Shown: piece by piece, positions 32,623-44,894 of the stretch
Position numbering within the stretch: position 1 is the first letter of the stretch
How the letters are laid out: every line of letters starts with the position of its first letter
NCBI RefSeq assembly: GCF_000708205.1
Contig: NW_014575560.1
Span: 126,501-190,500, forward strand
Origin: Mixia osmundae IAM 14324
Taxonomy: Eukaryota; Basidiomycota; Mixiomycetes; Mixiales; Mixiaceae
Reading direction: 5' to 3'
DNA: 64,000 nucleotides
The notes under the pieces: generated by a model
The model's database searches: none
What the model was told of the DNA's origin: nothing
What the model saw: the letters and a program-made list of their open reading frames with translations, nothing else
Made by a program: the position numbers and the translations under genes

Positions 32623-33140
32623 GTCTAGCTAGGTCTACATGCACAGTCTCGCTCAGACCATAGATGCTGCCGATAGATGCCAAGAGATGGCGAGATCGGA
32701 AGCGTGCGGCCCGAGAGAAGGTACGGCGCGGCTCGGTTATCTACGCGCAGAAGGCGAGATTTTCCGATAGCGTTCAGTGATTTGCTTAATTGCTTGCAAA
32801 GTCTCGACCTGAATTTATCCGCCCCGTCCCTCGCGTGCAGTCAGATGGGCGCCTTGTCCAATACTGCGCAGCAAGCGGATTGCGCTACAGTAACCGCATG
32901 TCCGTATCAGTTGAGATGTTCTTCCATATCCGTATCGCCTGCTGGGTCGGACTGACGTGCTTTGCGAAGTAGCATTGATCAGCTGACCGAAGTCCATGGG
33001 TTGCTGCTGCCGGGGCGCTGGTCGGATCTCGAAGATGGGGACACGAGTGGAGACATCAAGATCGATTAGATCGATTAAATGGCGCGACTGATACAAAAGG
33101 GTGCAACTTTCCGAGTCGCATTCCATTCCGCTCCAGACTG
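32623..33140. other. Unassigned region beside the tandem repeat
   Basis: A minus-strand frame (32815-33213) reads protein-like in part (SRHLIDLIDLDVSTRVPIFE, IRPAPRQQQPMDFGQLINAT) and begins inside the first repeat copy. A + strand ORF (32677-32955) is weaker. Neither has a recognised family. A short palindromic gatcgattagatcgatta lies near 33060. Confidence 0.25.
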
Positions 33141-33650
33141 GACCGTCGACAACGCGCACTCTGAGGCGACATCGGACAAGGACTGATTGCCAGTGAGGGC
33201 GGGTCTCGACCATAAAGCTTCGTGTGCTCGCTGTATGCGACAGCTTGGTCCACGGGAAAAATCCAAGGCTGTCAGTCTGGCGACAAAGATGTGCAGCGGA
33301 ACGAGTTTTGCTAGAATTGGACCCTACCTTGCTGGAGACTGTGGTGGCGGCACGGGTCTACGATGGCTTGGCACTCACGCATACTCGACCGTCAACAACG
33401 CGCACTCTGAGGCGACATCGAACAAGGACTGATTGCCAGTGAGGGGGAGTCTCGACCATAAAGCTTCGTGTGCTCGCTGTATGCGACAGCTTGGTCCACG
33501 GGAAAAGTCCAAGGCTGTCAGTTTGGCGACAAAGATGTGCAGCGGAACGAGTTTTGCTAGAATTGGACCCTACCTTGCTGGAGACTGTGGTGGCGGCACG
33601 GGTCTACGATTGCTTGGCACTCACGCATACTCGACCGCCGGCAACGCACT
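33141..33650. repeat. Tandem direct duplication, two 246-bp copies plus the start of a third
   Basis: Copy 1 is 33141-33386 and copy 2 is 33387-33632, about 97% identical with roughly seven substitutions and no indels. A third copy begins at 33633 and diverges after about 18 bp. The period is 82 codons exactly. On the minus strand each copy contains a frame without stops and a strong gtgagt donor with a plausible acceptor about 51 nt later, so the unit could hold a 65-codon exon. TTG-initiated ORFs on the + strand in each copy are a by-product of the duplication. Confidence 0.85.
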
Positions 33651-33794
33651 TCTCCGATTTCGCCGACCTTTGCTAGCCTCAAGCTAAGCCAACAGGACCA
33701 TTAGTGCTGCCTGCGATATGCGTACTTCTCCTCGCGCTAAGAGAGCATGTAGTACCACAAGTCTTACAATCTCTACAAGACACAACAATGACGA

Positions 33795-36700
33795 CTAGTG
33801 TTTGCGGTTCTCGAGCTCTTGCTGATTGACGAGTTCGAAGTACAATTTGCGGTTCTGCAGTAGCTGTGTATGAGTGCCTTTTTCCAGCACCTTGCCTTCT
33901 CTGAGAACATAGATCATGTCTGCCGACTGAATGGATGACAGTCGATGAGCTATCGCTATAGTCGAGCGAGACTTGACAGCTTCGTCAAGAGCCTTTTGCA
34001 CGACGCGCTCGGACTCGGAATCGAGTGCACTGCGCAGGCTGCAGGTAAGCTGGTGGTCTAGCAATGCGGATGAACTCCGACGTACCTTGTGGCTTCATCG
34101 AGCAATAGTAGTTTCGGTTTGCGTATCAGCGCACGAGCAAGGCATACTCGCTGTTTTTGACCACCGGAGAGCTGACCGCCTTTGCTGCCGACGGCGGTCT
34201 CGTAGCCATCTGGCAGCGTCATGATGAAATCGTGTATGTTAGACTGTCGTGCAGCATCGAAGACCTCCTCATCTGTGACCTGATCTGCCGGTTTCGTCGC
34301 GCCCATGACGATATTCCACTTGACAGTACCGCTGTAAAGCGTGGGCTGCTGAGCAACGAGCGCGAGCTGATCTCGATACGCGCCCGTATTGAGCGTTGGC
34401 AAGGGCCGACCATCGAACCGAATGACGCCTTCGATCGGGTCGTAGAACCGCTCGGCCAGCTGTATCAAGGTCGACTTGCCACAGCCTGAAGATCCACAAA
34501 GGGCGATGAACTGCCCGGGTTTGACTTCGATATCTATGCCTTTGAGAACGGGGATATGCGGTCTTGTTGCGTACCGAAACTTGACGTCTCGAGCCTCCAG
34601 ACCGCCCACGGGCGCCTCGATGATCTCGCCAGTTGTATCGTCAGAAGCGATACTGGCTCGGCTGTCCAGCAGAGCTAGCGTTTGCCGGGCTGCTCCGATC
34701 GCGCCAGCGGCACTGGGAGCATAGCTGAGCGTGTTGCCGATGCCAACTGAGCCAAGCACAACAGCAGAGAATGCGACGTAGAAGCTTCTGGTAGATAGTC
34801 CGTCGTCGACCAGGAGATGCGAGCCGTACCAGAATATGAGCGCGATGACAAAGTACGATAGCGCTTGACTGATACCGTAGACAATATTGGAGTTGAGAGA
34901 CTGACGATTGGTGTACTCCTGAGGCTTGCGCAGAGCTTCGGAATAGATCCGCACGCAGTCAGCCTCTCTCGTAAGAGCAGCGACGGTGCGAAGACTGGCT
35001 GCAGCTTCGCAAGCTATTTGAGCACTTTCTTCGTGGACGACCTTGATCTTGGCATCACGTTCGACGACCACCTTTGTGCGTACCACGCCAGCGCCGATGG
35101 TGAAGGGAACGAGCGCGAGAGCGACTGCGCCAATTTTCGGTGCAAAGCCAATGCCGACGACCACGCCAGCCAATAGGGTGACCAAAGACTGCACCAGGAC
35201 CCCCAGAGTAACACCAGCCATACCATTGATTTTCGAAGCTCGATCAGAAACTGCGGTGACGAGCACGCCAGTCGAGTTGACTTCGAGGTCAAAGAAGGAC
35301 ACGTCTTGACGGAGCTCGGCCTCGAGTGTTCGTCTGCGTATCTGAGCCGACAAGCGCTCTGCTGCTGCAGCAAGGTAGTAGTTCTGCATCCAGATCGAGA
35401 TCGCGGCGAAGATTGCTAAGCCGAGCGATATGAGACCGTACAGCTGACCTGCATGAGCAAGTGCACCTGGTGTAGGATCACCGAAAGCACCAATGACGAA
35501 GCCAAAGATGACCGAATAAGCAGGATAGACTAGACCGGCCAGTGCAGCTCCGAGCGTTCCCAAGCAGTAAGTCTTCCATTCGTCGTGATCGCTGAGCTGT
35601 CCGATGCGCTTAAACAGCGTGTAGATACCGTAGCGAGATGGTGAGTCATTGATGTTGAGCGGTAGAGCAGACTTGGGATCTTGCTCATTCGGGTCATTGC
35701 TTCGAGATGGCTTGAGTGAAATCTTGTGCCTCAAGCTAGGCCGTGAAGGCGTCGACAGTAGCTGCGGTCTGACAGCATTGACCTCCTCGAGCAGCTGCTC
35801 CTCTTCATTTTCAGGATCAGAAGATGGCTCGGCATCATCCATAAATCGTTGTGCGGACACAAGTCGCGCATATGCGCCATTTTGACGTTGCAGTAGCTCC
35901 GCGTGTCGGCCTTGCTCTAGGATGCGACCGGAGCTCATAACGACGATGTTGTGACTGTCCTTGATTGTGGAAAGACGATGAGCGATTGTGATGGTCGTGC
36001 GAGACTGCGAAACATTGTCCAGTGCTGCTTGTACGACCGCCTCGGAAGTGCCATCGAGCGCTGATGTGGCTTCGTCAAAGATGAGGATAGCTGGGTTGCA
36101 AATGATTGCACGAGCAATGGCGATACGCTGTGCCTGACCTCCGCTAAGCAGCATGCCTCGTTCGCCGATGCGCGTTTCATAGCCTTCGGGAAGTAGCATG
36201 ACAAAGTCGTGCGCGTTGGCAGACTTGCAAGCCTCGATGACTAGCTCACGCTTCTTCTCTGCACTCAGATCTTCGTATTCGCTGTTGATGAGGCCATATT
36301 CGACATTTCCGGCGACCGTGTTTGCGAACAGTGTCGGCTCTTGCGATACCAAACCGATCTGACTGCGCAGCCAAGTCACGTTGAGGTCCTTGATATTGAC
36401 ACCGTCGAGCATTACCGCGCCTGGCTCGGCGACATCATAGAATCGTTCGAGCAGACCGACGATGGTGGACTTCCCTGAACCAGAAGCGCCCACAAGCGCT
36501 GTCTTCTGACCTGGCTGTGCGATGAGATTGAAGTTGTGAAGGATCTGTTGTTTCGGGCGGGCAGGGTACCAGAAGTCAATGTTGTGAAAGCTGATCTCTC
36601 CTATGACTTTGTCGAGCTTGCGACCTTTTGAGCTACCCGAATCGATTGAGGGTAGACGATAGATGGTCTCGAAGAGCTTAGCTGCTGCACCGTCGGCAGC

Positions 36701-38147
36701 CGAAAAGGCTTGCATATTCGGCGAGATCGAAACGAGCGAAAATGTGCCGAGCAACAGTGCGAACGTGACAGTGATGACGATACCTGCCGAAGTATCGCCT
36801 GTACGTACGAGTAGCATTCCGAAGTAGAATGCAAGACCGTATGCTGCATAGATAGACCAGTAAATCTGCCTTGCGATCTTAGCAAGGACATGAAGAAGGA
36901 CGGACGAACTCACAACGCCGAGGCCGAATGCAAAGATCTTTGCAGACTTGACGCCAAGTCTGCATGCGTATATCAGCGCTTGGACCGCAGCAGAGCATGG
37001 AAACCTGCCCAGCTGCACGTTGACTGATCTTGTCATACATGTCGACAAGACGAGTCTGAGCATTAAAGGCAATAGCAGTACGCGCGGTCGAGAGTGCTTC
37101 CTCTGCCAGCGTGCCTCCCTCACCGACGCGATCAGATATCTCGGCCTTGTACTTAGACTGCAGGGAGACCATGATACCGCCAGATATCATGATGACCGGT
37201 ACGATGGCCGTTAGTGCCAATGCGAGCTTCCAACTTCTGATGTAAGCGATAATGAAAGCGGCAACGAAGGTAGACAAGAATTGCACGGTCACTGGCAGCT
37301 TCTCGCTGATGCCTTCGTAGATACTGTGCGTATCTGACGCGATGCGCGTGGTGACCTCGCCAGCTCCAACGCTATCAAAGTAGGCGACGTTTTGTCTGAG
37401 TACACTGCGCAAGTAGGCCTCTCGAATGCGCTGAGTGATCGCCTCTCCTGTGTAAACGAATGTCGCGGAATAGATGAATGTAGTGATGCCCGCAGCTGCA
37501 CCGATGCCGACAAGGATGCCAGCATCGCGACTGACGATCGAGAATAGCTGCGATTTCGCTGCCTCTGTATTTTCACCGCTTGCTAAGGCTAGACTGTAGT
37601 TCACAAATACTTGAGTCAAGTTGCCGAAGATGAGCGTCTGCAAAGGCTGCAAAGAGCCGGCAACGACAGCGGCGACAATGCCGAGGAACATGAGCGCCCA
37701 CTCGCCACGCGTCGCGGTTGCAAGAACGTCAAAGTAGCCCGGTCTGCCATCCTTGGTACGCATAGAAGTACCGTTGAGCTGTGCTGAGATGACAGTACGC
37801 TGGTTGGGCGGAAGCGATTCGAGTGAGTCGATGTCGACTTTCGTCTCTGTTTGTTTAGACTTTTCTAGGCTCTTTTTGGAGCGTTTTGTGGAGTGCTTCT
37901 CGTCCATGCTTTGCTTTTCGCGTGCAAGTGTCTCATTGGCCGTGTCCGATGTATCTGAAGATGTCGATGAGAGTTGTGGATGGGAGCTTTCTAATGCAGT
38001 GCTAGCCGTGTCATGGCCCTCGTGTGTGTGCGTCGGGCGAGACTCGGGCGCCGGAACGCGATTGTCCGAGTCGCTTTGAGCAGGCGCTGCCGGTGCGCTC
38101 ACCGTGGCGCCCGTGGCTGGCATCTCGGCGGGTAAGAGGGATGCCAT
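33795..38147 (-). CDS. Full-length ABCB-type multidrug transporter (P-glycoprotein/Pmd1-like)
   Basis: Five exons give about 1380 residues in TMD-NBD-TMD-NBD order. The Ser/Thr-rich, charged N-terminus (about 120 residues) is cytosolic. NBD1: Walker A GASGSGKST, Q-loop VSQEPTLF, signature LSGGQAQR, Walker B AILIFDEATSALD. NBD2: GSSGCGKST, VAQQPTLYSGT, LSGGQKQR and LLLLDEAT, spliced to SALDSESE. Both H-loops are IAHRLS. Six hydrophobic segments per half are consistent with the hydropathy. The family exports hydrophobic drugs or, for Ste6 members, a farnesylated pheromone; the substrate cannot be told here. The small introns near 37030 and 36870 are inferred from frame and the YDK...LGVKSAKI loop. 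Head-to-head with the Nudix gene. Confidence 0.93.
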
Positions 38148-38316
38148 CTTGATCGTGTATCAGGCTAGTACAGCGCGATGCCCACGGTGTTGTGCTTCCC
38201 TTGACCCAAGGGGCCGTCGGGGAAGAGTCCGTGTGACGACTCCTGGCGATCCGTGGAAGGCCAGCTTGCTTTGATGCTGGTCGAGTGAGTGTTGTGAGCC
38301 TTCACGCATCGGCGAA

Positions 38317-39310
38317 ATGCTGGCCGATCTTGTCGAAAGCTCGCTGATTCTGTCGGCTCGGAAGAGCTGCCCCGGACGACGAAGTGTCGACGTGTTCGCG
38401 GTCAGTGCACGAGTGGATGAGGAGAGGTGGATGACAACGACATTGCGTCGACAGCCATTCTTTGATCCTCTCAGACCCCTGACACGTTCGACTGCAGTCC
38501 TGATCGGCCAACAGCTGGCTCTTCCGCGTGTGCCGCATTCCGTCTCACAGCTGTTCTTTGGCGACAATCTCGAGCGATGGAGCGGCGGCAGAGCGGCTGT
38601 CGGCGTTGGTTTGAGCAACGTCGCAGTACCGCATGATCGCAGCCAGCTCGCCGTCTTGTGGAGAGACGAAAATGCGCATGAGCGGCTAGCCACGTTGGGA
38701 GGCTCGACCAGTAAGCCGAATCTGTTGAGCCTCGCCATACGCTTACGAACGGGATGCAGTCAGACCTGCAATAGTCTTGACGGTCAGAGGAGGCAGATTG
38801 CGCTCTCATGCAGGCGAGATCTCTCTCACAGGCGGGAAAATCGATGCCAGCGACAGCTCTGCTTGCGCGTGCTATGTGCGAGAGACGCACGAGGAGATTG
38901 GCTTGCCTGCCGAGCGCGTACAAGTCCTCGGCGAGCTTGATCCGACATTGAGCAAAGATGGCCTAGAAGTCGCCTCATTCGTTGCCGTGCTACATGGCCA
39001 TTCACAGTCCGCAGACGAGCAGATTGCGACTCTCTCCGTACAAGATCTGCTGCCCAACCCCGGCGAAGTCCAGCGAGTGTTTGCAATACCGCTCTATGAG
39101 CTGCTCGACCCAAATCGGCAACGTAAGCATGCGTTTCGAGGGCTCGCGCACCACGAGTACAGAGCATTCGACGTCTCGGACTACACTAAAGGCTTCACAG
39201 AGGATGGCGATTATAAAGGCTTGCGTGGGCAAGCGAGCACACCACTAGAGAGTTGGGGGCTTTCTGCATGGACGCTGAACAGCTTTCTGCGTCTCGTACA
39301 GCTGTTGTAG
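38317..39310 (+). CDS. Nudix hydrolase, CoA-pyrophosphatase type
   Basis: Exons 38317-38710 and 38760-39310 give 314 residues. The Nudix box is GGKIDASDSSACACYVRETH followed by EEIGL, with the REx2EE core intact as RETHEEIGL. The preceding IVLTVRGGRLRSHAGEISLT matches the UPF0035 segment of NUDT7/NUDT8 and yeast Pcd1, which hydrolyse CoA or its oxidised form. The intron 38711-38759 (49 nt) is phase-consistent and restores that segment. There is no C-terminal peroxisomal tripeptide (it ends RLVQLL). The exact start is uncertain: 38317 or 38431. Confidence 0.85.
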
Positions 39311-39658
39311 ACTCTCCGAGCTTTGCCTGTCGGTCATGACGAGCCGCGACAAATCATGCGTTGATGAAATTGGAACATCCTCCGATCTCCCCGAGTTTCC
39401 TTCCCGCAGACACGAGTCGAGTCGATCTCGTTTCTGCCTTACGTGCGCTGTCGAGGCACTAAGCGAGCGATCTGTGAAAGCCATCAATAGTGGGGGATCT
39501 CAAGAAAGGTGTCAAGCGGCTGCCTGCGATCCACAAGAGGCATTGGCCGCACTGGTCCTCCGAGGCGGGCACCGCGCGATAGACGCTTTCGCACCGCTCG
39601 ACCGCCTCTTTGCCCTGCTCGATAGCGTTGCGGGCTAGGCCAAGCAGCAAGAGCGATC
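39311..39658. other. Region between the Nudix gene and TUP1
   Basis: A 63-codon minus ORF (39459-39650; LARNAIEQGKEAVERCESVY, EDQCGQCLLW) looks mildly protein-like but has no family match and would lie within the TUP1 upstream region. Nothing else was recognised. Confidence 0.3.
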
Positions 39659-42039
39659 ATGGCCCATCCTTCGACGTACAACCATCGGGCTCTGGGCGCA
39701 CCAAGCGCCGTCACGACGAGCTCCAATCAAGTCGTTGGCGGTAGTCACAATAGTGGACCTACCGGGGCCAGACTGGCAGATCTGCTCGACTTTGTCAAGG
39801 GCGAGTTTGACCAAGTCACCTCAGAGGCTCAGACGCTCAAGGCCCAAAATCTCGACTTTGAGGCACACAGTACGCCAAATTTGTGATCGACCCCCATAGT
39901 TGCTGATGCTGGACACATAGCCGCAAACCAAATCTCAGAAGTGCAAGCGCTCCGACACGATCTACTCGAATTGGAGCGAGAGCATCTCAAAGTGAAGGCG
40001 CATTATGAAGACGAGGTGATGAGATTGCGAAAGGAGCTCGAATCGGTACAGGCGCAAGCGCAAGGCCGGCCGAGCAACCCGCATCAAGAGCCGCTGCTGA
40101 TGCCATCACATCAGCATCAGCATCGTGCGTCTCTCATGAGTATGTGAAAGCGCATGTGCTGACAGTCAAACAGCCAATGCGCCCTTTGCCAGCGGCTCTG
40201 CACCCTTTAGCACAGCACCGCCCACAATCTCGCCCAAATCTGCACAGGCCGGTACTCAGGAGCAATACAGGCACGATCATGCCGGCGGGCCTAGCAAAAT
40301 GCATCCCCAGCCTCGGCGCGATTACGCAAGTCCACACGCTGCACCGCGCGAGCGACCAGATGGGCGGGAGGATCACGTGCCAGCAGCCAAACGCGCAAGG
40401 CAAGACGAGATAGCTTCCCCGCGGTTACCTGTGCCTCAAGCTGGCTCGACCAGCACGCTTCAGCGCACTGCCGCAAGCAGCGACAAGACTGGATCTGCTC
40501 CACCTGGTCGCACGACGCCGGTGCCGGCTCCCCGCCCTGCCAATGGCGGGTCACACTCTGGAAGCGGCGAGGCGGAAGATCGACCTCGTGTGAGCACTTC
40601 TGCTCGCGAATCCGAAAGCTCGCCCTCCAACGGGACACATTCTGCTCGATCTGCGCTGTCCTCCCAGACCCCGCGTGGGGGTGCCGGCACGCCGGGCAGT
40701 CAACTGCCGCTCGTCGACATTGATCCAGACACCTTGCCGAGAGATCTCAAGAAAGAGGGTTCAGATTGGTTGACCATGTTCAACCCGAAAGTGAAGCGCG
40801 TGCTCGATGTCGGGCTCGTCCATACCCTCGTGCATGACAGGCGAGCTCTATGCTGATCCCGTTGGCATCGACTGACGAGACTGAGCAGTGTCGTGTGCTG
40901 CGTGCGCTTCTCGCCAGATGGCAAGGTGCTTGCGACGGGCTGCAATAGAAATACGAATCTGTATGACACAAAGACTGGCGCGAAGCTCTGGTAAGCGGGC
41001 GATTCCTCCATCAGGGTTGTCCCCTGATCGAGTTCTGTTGCACAGTGTTTTGATTGATGATGCAAGCAACAGCAAGGCAGACAACTACATACGGAGTGCC
41101 TGTTTCAGTCCGGATGGCAAGTACATTGCGACTGGTTCAGAAGATCGCATCATTAGAGTCAGTGCATCGTCTGACTAGTGCGCAGAAGCTAATGAGTCAT
41201 CCGGAGCAGATATGGGATTTGAGCAAGCGCAAGATAAGGCACGCCTTTCACGGGCACCAATCGGAGATTTACAGCCTAGCCTTTTCGCACGACGGTCGTA
41301 CGCTCGTCTCTGGATCAGGCGACAAGACTGCGCGAGTATGGGACATGGACAAGGGCATCTCTGTCTTCACGCTCAATATCGACGACGGTTCTGCCGGTGA
41401 CGCGAGTGTCGACGCAGGCGTGACATCCGTCGCACTTTCACCAGACGGACGATTACTTGCTGCGGGTTCGCTCGATACGCTCGTCAGAATCTGGGATGCT
41501 CAGACTGGTCGATTGCTCGACAAAGTCAAAGGCCACAAGGATAGCGTCTATTCAGTCGCGTTTGCACCGGATGGCAAATGGCTCGTATCGGGCTCGCTGG
41601 ACAAGACACTCAAGATGTGGGACCTCTCCGCGTTCGAGAGCAGTAGCATCAAGCGCGAAGACAGTGGCGGTCTGGCGACTTGCATTCAAACTTTGAGCGG
41701 ACACAAGGCAAGTCTAAGCTCTTTGCTTTTCTGGCCCGTCTGATCTTGCTTCGTGAAGGACTATGTGCTGTCAGTGGCAGTCTCGCCAGACGGGCACTGG
41801 ATCGTCTCTGGTTCAAAAGACCGAGGCGTGCAATTTTGGGATCCGCAAACGGGCTTGGCGCATTTCATGCTGCAAGGTCACAAGAACTCTGGTGAGTCTC
41901 GTGCTGTGGCCTAGAGCACTCAGGCTGATGGTAGCATCGACCAGTGATTTCGATTGCGGTGTCGCAAGTCGGGGGCTACCTTGCTACAGGGAGCGGTGAC
42001 TGGCATGCGCGGATCTGGTCGTTCAGCGGCTATTCTTGA
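39659..42039 (+). CDS. TUP1: Transcriptional co-repressor TUP1 (WD40)
   Basis: Multi-exon gene. The Tup1 N-terminal tetramerisation coil is [20 protein letters not shown], then [20 protein letters not shown], interrupted by an intron at about 39873-39921. A Pro/Ser/Gln-rich spacer follows. The conserved entry to the propeller is [20 protein letters not shown] followed by [22 protein letters not shown] repeats include [80 protein letters not shown] and [20 protein letters not shown]. Two introns are GC-AG: 40841-40888 (CAG|GCGAGC) and 41708-41758 (AAG|GCAAGT). TUP1 with Ssn6/Cyc8 represses glucose-, mating- and hypha-type genes. The last ten bases overlap the end of the DUF3605 gene. Confidence 0.95.
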
Positions 42040-42632
42040 GTTGTAGACCTCTTTGCAAAAACATGAACATGGGGTACTGCTAGTACAGACTGAAGCAGGG
42101 GCGGATTGACAAAGTAGATGGTCTCGAAATGCTGAGGCGGAAAGCGCTGCCCGACAAATGCTCGAATGCGTTGATCTGCCTCTTGCTCTGTCGGTGTCAA
42201 GTCAGGCTCGAGTAGGATGGTATGAGGAGGGAGGAAGCCGCGACATCCGCCTCTGAGCTCGCCTGGTGCTAGTATAGGTCGCTTGGACCAAGCTAGCCAA
42301 TGAGTTACGTCATTCGGCAAGTCGTACGCCCAATCGTTCACTCTCAATCGCAGCGAATCGGCCGGAATATTCACATCAAAGAGTTCTGGGGTGTCATCAT
42401 GATTGATTGGCCAGTCCAGTCGCTTGGCTAGGTATGATGTGACGCTAGGATAGTCCCGAGCAACAGCTGAGCGGAATTGTTGGTAGAGCGATTCATCTCT
42501 GGTCGACCTGCCCAAACGCTCTAGATGGCCTGTCCGTACGAGCTCGACGAGCTCTTGCCAAGATGGGGTCGCATCTGTTGCTTGCCGCTGCTGCTTGCAG
42601 ATCTCAATGTAGTCTTCGGGCTTCATTGACAT
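42030..42632 (-). CDS. DUF3605-family protein
   Basis: One exon of 200 residues. Features of the fungal DUF3605 family are visible: WQELVELVRTGHLERLGRS, LYQQFRSAVARDYPSVTSYL, LAWSKRPIL with LEPDLTPTEQE, and the end TIYFVNPPLLQSVLAVPHVH followed by VF. The family is small, cytosolic and of unknown function. Its stop codon (complement of 42030-42032) lies inside the TUP1 coding sequence, so the two genes share 10 bp at their 3' ends. Confidence 0.8.
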   Translation of the reverse strand: MSMKPEDYIEICKQQRQATDATPSWQELVELVRTGHLERLGRSTRDESLYQQFRSAVARDYPSVTSYLAKRLDWPINHDDTPELFDVNIPADSLRLRVNDWAYDLPNDVTHWLAWSKRPILAPGELRGGCRGFLPPHTILLEPDLTPTEQEADQRIRAFVGQRFPPQHFETIYFVNPPLLQSVLAVPHVHVFAKRSTTQE

Positions 42633-42806
42633 TGCAGATGTCTCTGCCTAATGAAACAGGCGCTCGAGGCTTTTTTAGGCCGACGGCGCCAACGTTGCCC
42701 TGCCGCCACTGACATGGCTCAGACTCGCCGCAGCAGGTCGATCAGCTAGCCTGGTCTCTTTGCAAGGCGCAGCTGCGTCTCCGCTCATCTGCTACCTGTG
42801 AACGCA

Positions 42807-44850
42807 ATGCTGCTCAAGCAGCTAGGACTGGCGTGCCTTGCGGTCTCGGCAAACGGCACGCCGGTCAGTCCGTCGACCATCCAGCGGCTGGTCGATCAGA
42901 CCTTTGGCAGCAGTGCCGACTTGCTGAGCGAGTACATCTCCACTCTCGCTGGGTCGCACTACCAGTACACCAGCACTCTCGTCTCTGCTCTCATAGATTC
43001 AGCGAGCCAGTCTACTGGACTCGACCTTGCATCCTCTCCACCCACTGTAGCACTCGCACAAGGCACCTATGCAGGCACCACCGTCAACAGCACCCTAGAT
43101 CAATACCTCGGGATACCGTTCGCCCAACCACCAACCGGCTCCTTACGCTTTCGAGCGCCCCAGGCTATCAACACGAGCAGCTCGGCGGTCACTCAAGCCA
43201 CCACTTCGGGCAACGCCTGTCCGCAAGGCACAGATGCCAGTGCAGTCAGTGAAGACTGTCTCGTGCTCAATGTACATGTCCCTACCGGCACCGCCGCCAG
43301 CGCTGGTCTGCCAGTCTATGTCCATTTCTATGGCGGCTCGCTCGCCGGAGGCTATGCCGATGGACCAGGAACCTATCGTAATCCCACCGCCATACTCACG
43401 CGAGCCATAGCAAACAACCAGCCTTTCATCTGGGTCGCAAGTAATTATAGAATTGGCATATTCGGCTTCATGGCAAGCAGCGACATGTCTGCCAGCGATC
43501 TCAACGCCGGCCTGCTCGATCAGAAGATGACGCTTCAATGGGTCCAGGACAATATTGCAAGCTTCGGTGGTGATCCTACCAAGGTTGTCATGGGCGGAGA
43601 CAGCGCAGGCGGCTTCAGTGTTGGCCATCACTTGCTCTACTCAGACTCGTCTCTCTACCGCGGCGCGATCATGCAGTCTGGCTTTCCTACAACGTAGGCG
43701 ACTGCTTTGTCAGTTTCATTGAGCTGACGTGGTGCAAACAGGGGAGGCTACCTGAGTATCGCACAAGCTCAGAGCTACTACTACACACCTTTGCTGACAT
43801 CGTCAGGCTGCTCCGATTTTGCTTGCATACAAGCTTTGCCTTTCGCTACCGTCTTTGCAGCCAACAGCCTCAAATCAGCTCCTTCCGGTGTACTGCCTTA
43901 CCAGCCATGTTATGACGGCGTGCTGGTCACTGCTCCTCCTGCTGAGCTCATAGAAGGTGGCAGCTTTGCAAAGGTGCCCATGATCATGGGTGACGTCAGG
44001 GACGAAGGCACTCTTTTTTCGCCCACCGGCGTCACAAGCGATGCCCAGATCGTAGCTGGCTTGAGCGCCGTCGTCGTGGGTCAAAAGCCACCTATCAACG
44101 GCAACATCAGCCAGATCTTGACAGCTTATCCCAACACGCCTGCGCTCGGCTCGCCCTATGACACTGGCACCAATCTCTTCGGTCTTAATGCAGAGTACAA
44201 GCGGGTTTCCTCGATTGCCGGCGACTTCACCTTTCATTCGAACAGGAGACGATTTGCGCAGTATGCAGCAAGCAGCGGTGTCAAAGCATGGAACTACCAG
44301 CTCGGCACGACATCCAGTGCGCTAGCCGCTGCGTCCCATCTGGGTATCTCACACGGCTCAGAGATCATCTTCATCTTCTTGCATGAGACGACAACATTTG
44401 CGTATCAGGTGGCAGACTATTGGATGTACGCCCGCCCTGCTGCTCACCTTGATCGAGCGAGCTGACGTGTTGCCCAGTAACTTCATCACTGGATTAGACC
44501 CAAATGGCGACTCTTTGCCTCAATGGAACGACTACGGTCCGAGCGCCGCATTACTCAATCTCACTGAGAACGCAGTAGACATGACGACAGATGACTTTCG
44601 CAGCTCTGCTATCTCGCTACTCCAAAGCATAAACTCTGTACCACCGACTGACACCAGCTACGGAGACTCGCCGACCTCCACTGTAGCAGCCGCGGGCTCC
44701 AGATCGACAGCAGCGACTTCGACGGGGAAAGCCTCGCCCTCTTCTGGGACATCGGCAGCATCATCATCATCGGCAGCGGCACTTGACAGTCGAAACTTCG
44801 CAAGTCTGCTCATCGCATGTATCGCTCTCGCAAGCTCGCAAATGATATAG
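42807..44850 (+). CDS. Secreted GPI-anchored type-B carboxylesterase/lipase
   Basis: Exons 42807-43693, 43742-44425 and 44478-44850 give 647 residues. A signal peptide (MLLKQLGLACLAVSANGTP) is followed by the alpha/beta-hydrolase core: YLGIPFAQPPTGSLRFRAPQ, SEDCLVLNVHVP, VYVHFYGGSLAGGYA (oxyanion hole), the nucleophile elbow VVMGGDSAGGFSVG, an acid in GDVRDEGTLFSP and the His in HLGISHGSEI. The second intron restores VADYWINFITGLDPNG, typical of the family. The nucleophile motif is GDSAGG where most members have GESAGG. The C-terminus is Ser/Thr/Ala-rich and ends in a hydrophobic tail (FASLLIACIALASSQMI), as expected for GPI attachment at the cell surface. The ATG at 42807 follows a GTG that extends the frame. 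Confidence 0.88.
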
Positions 44851-44894
44851 CTACCCACTTGCATCTAGATTGTACAATGTACTAAGACCACGAC

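Noticed and set aside
33187-33687. Two similar + strand ORFs in the tandem repeat
   Set aside because: Both start with TTG and arise from the frame-preserving duplication; there is no sign that the + strand is coding.
38471-38923. A 150-codon minus-strand ORF
   Set aside because: It lies across the two Nudix exons, is Arg/Cys-rich and has no family features.
39873-40200. TUP1 as two unrelated short ORFs
   Set aside because: An intron joins the two halves of the N-terminal coil in frame, and the WD40 part follows on the same strand.
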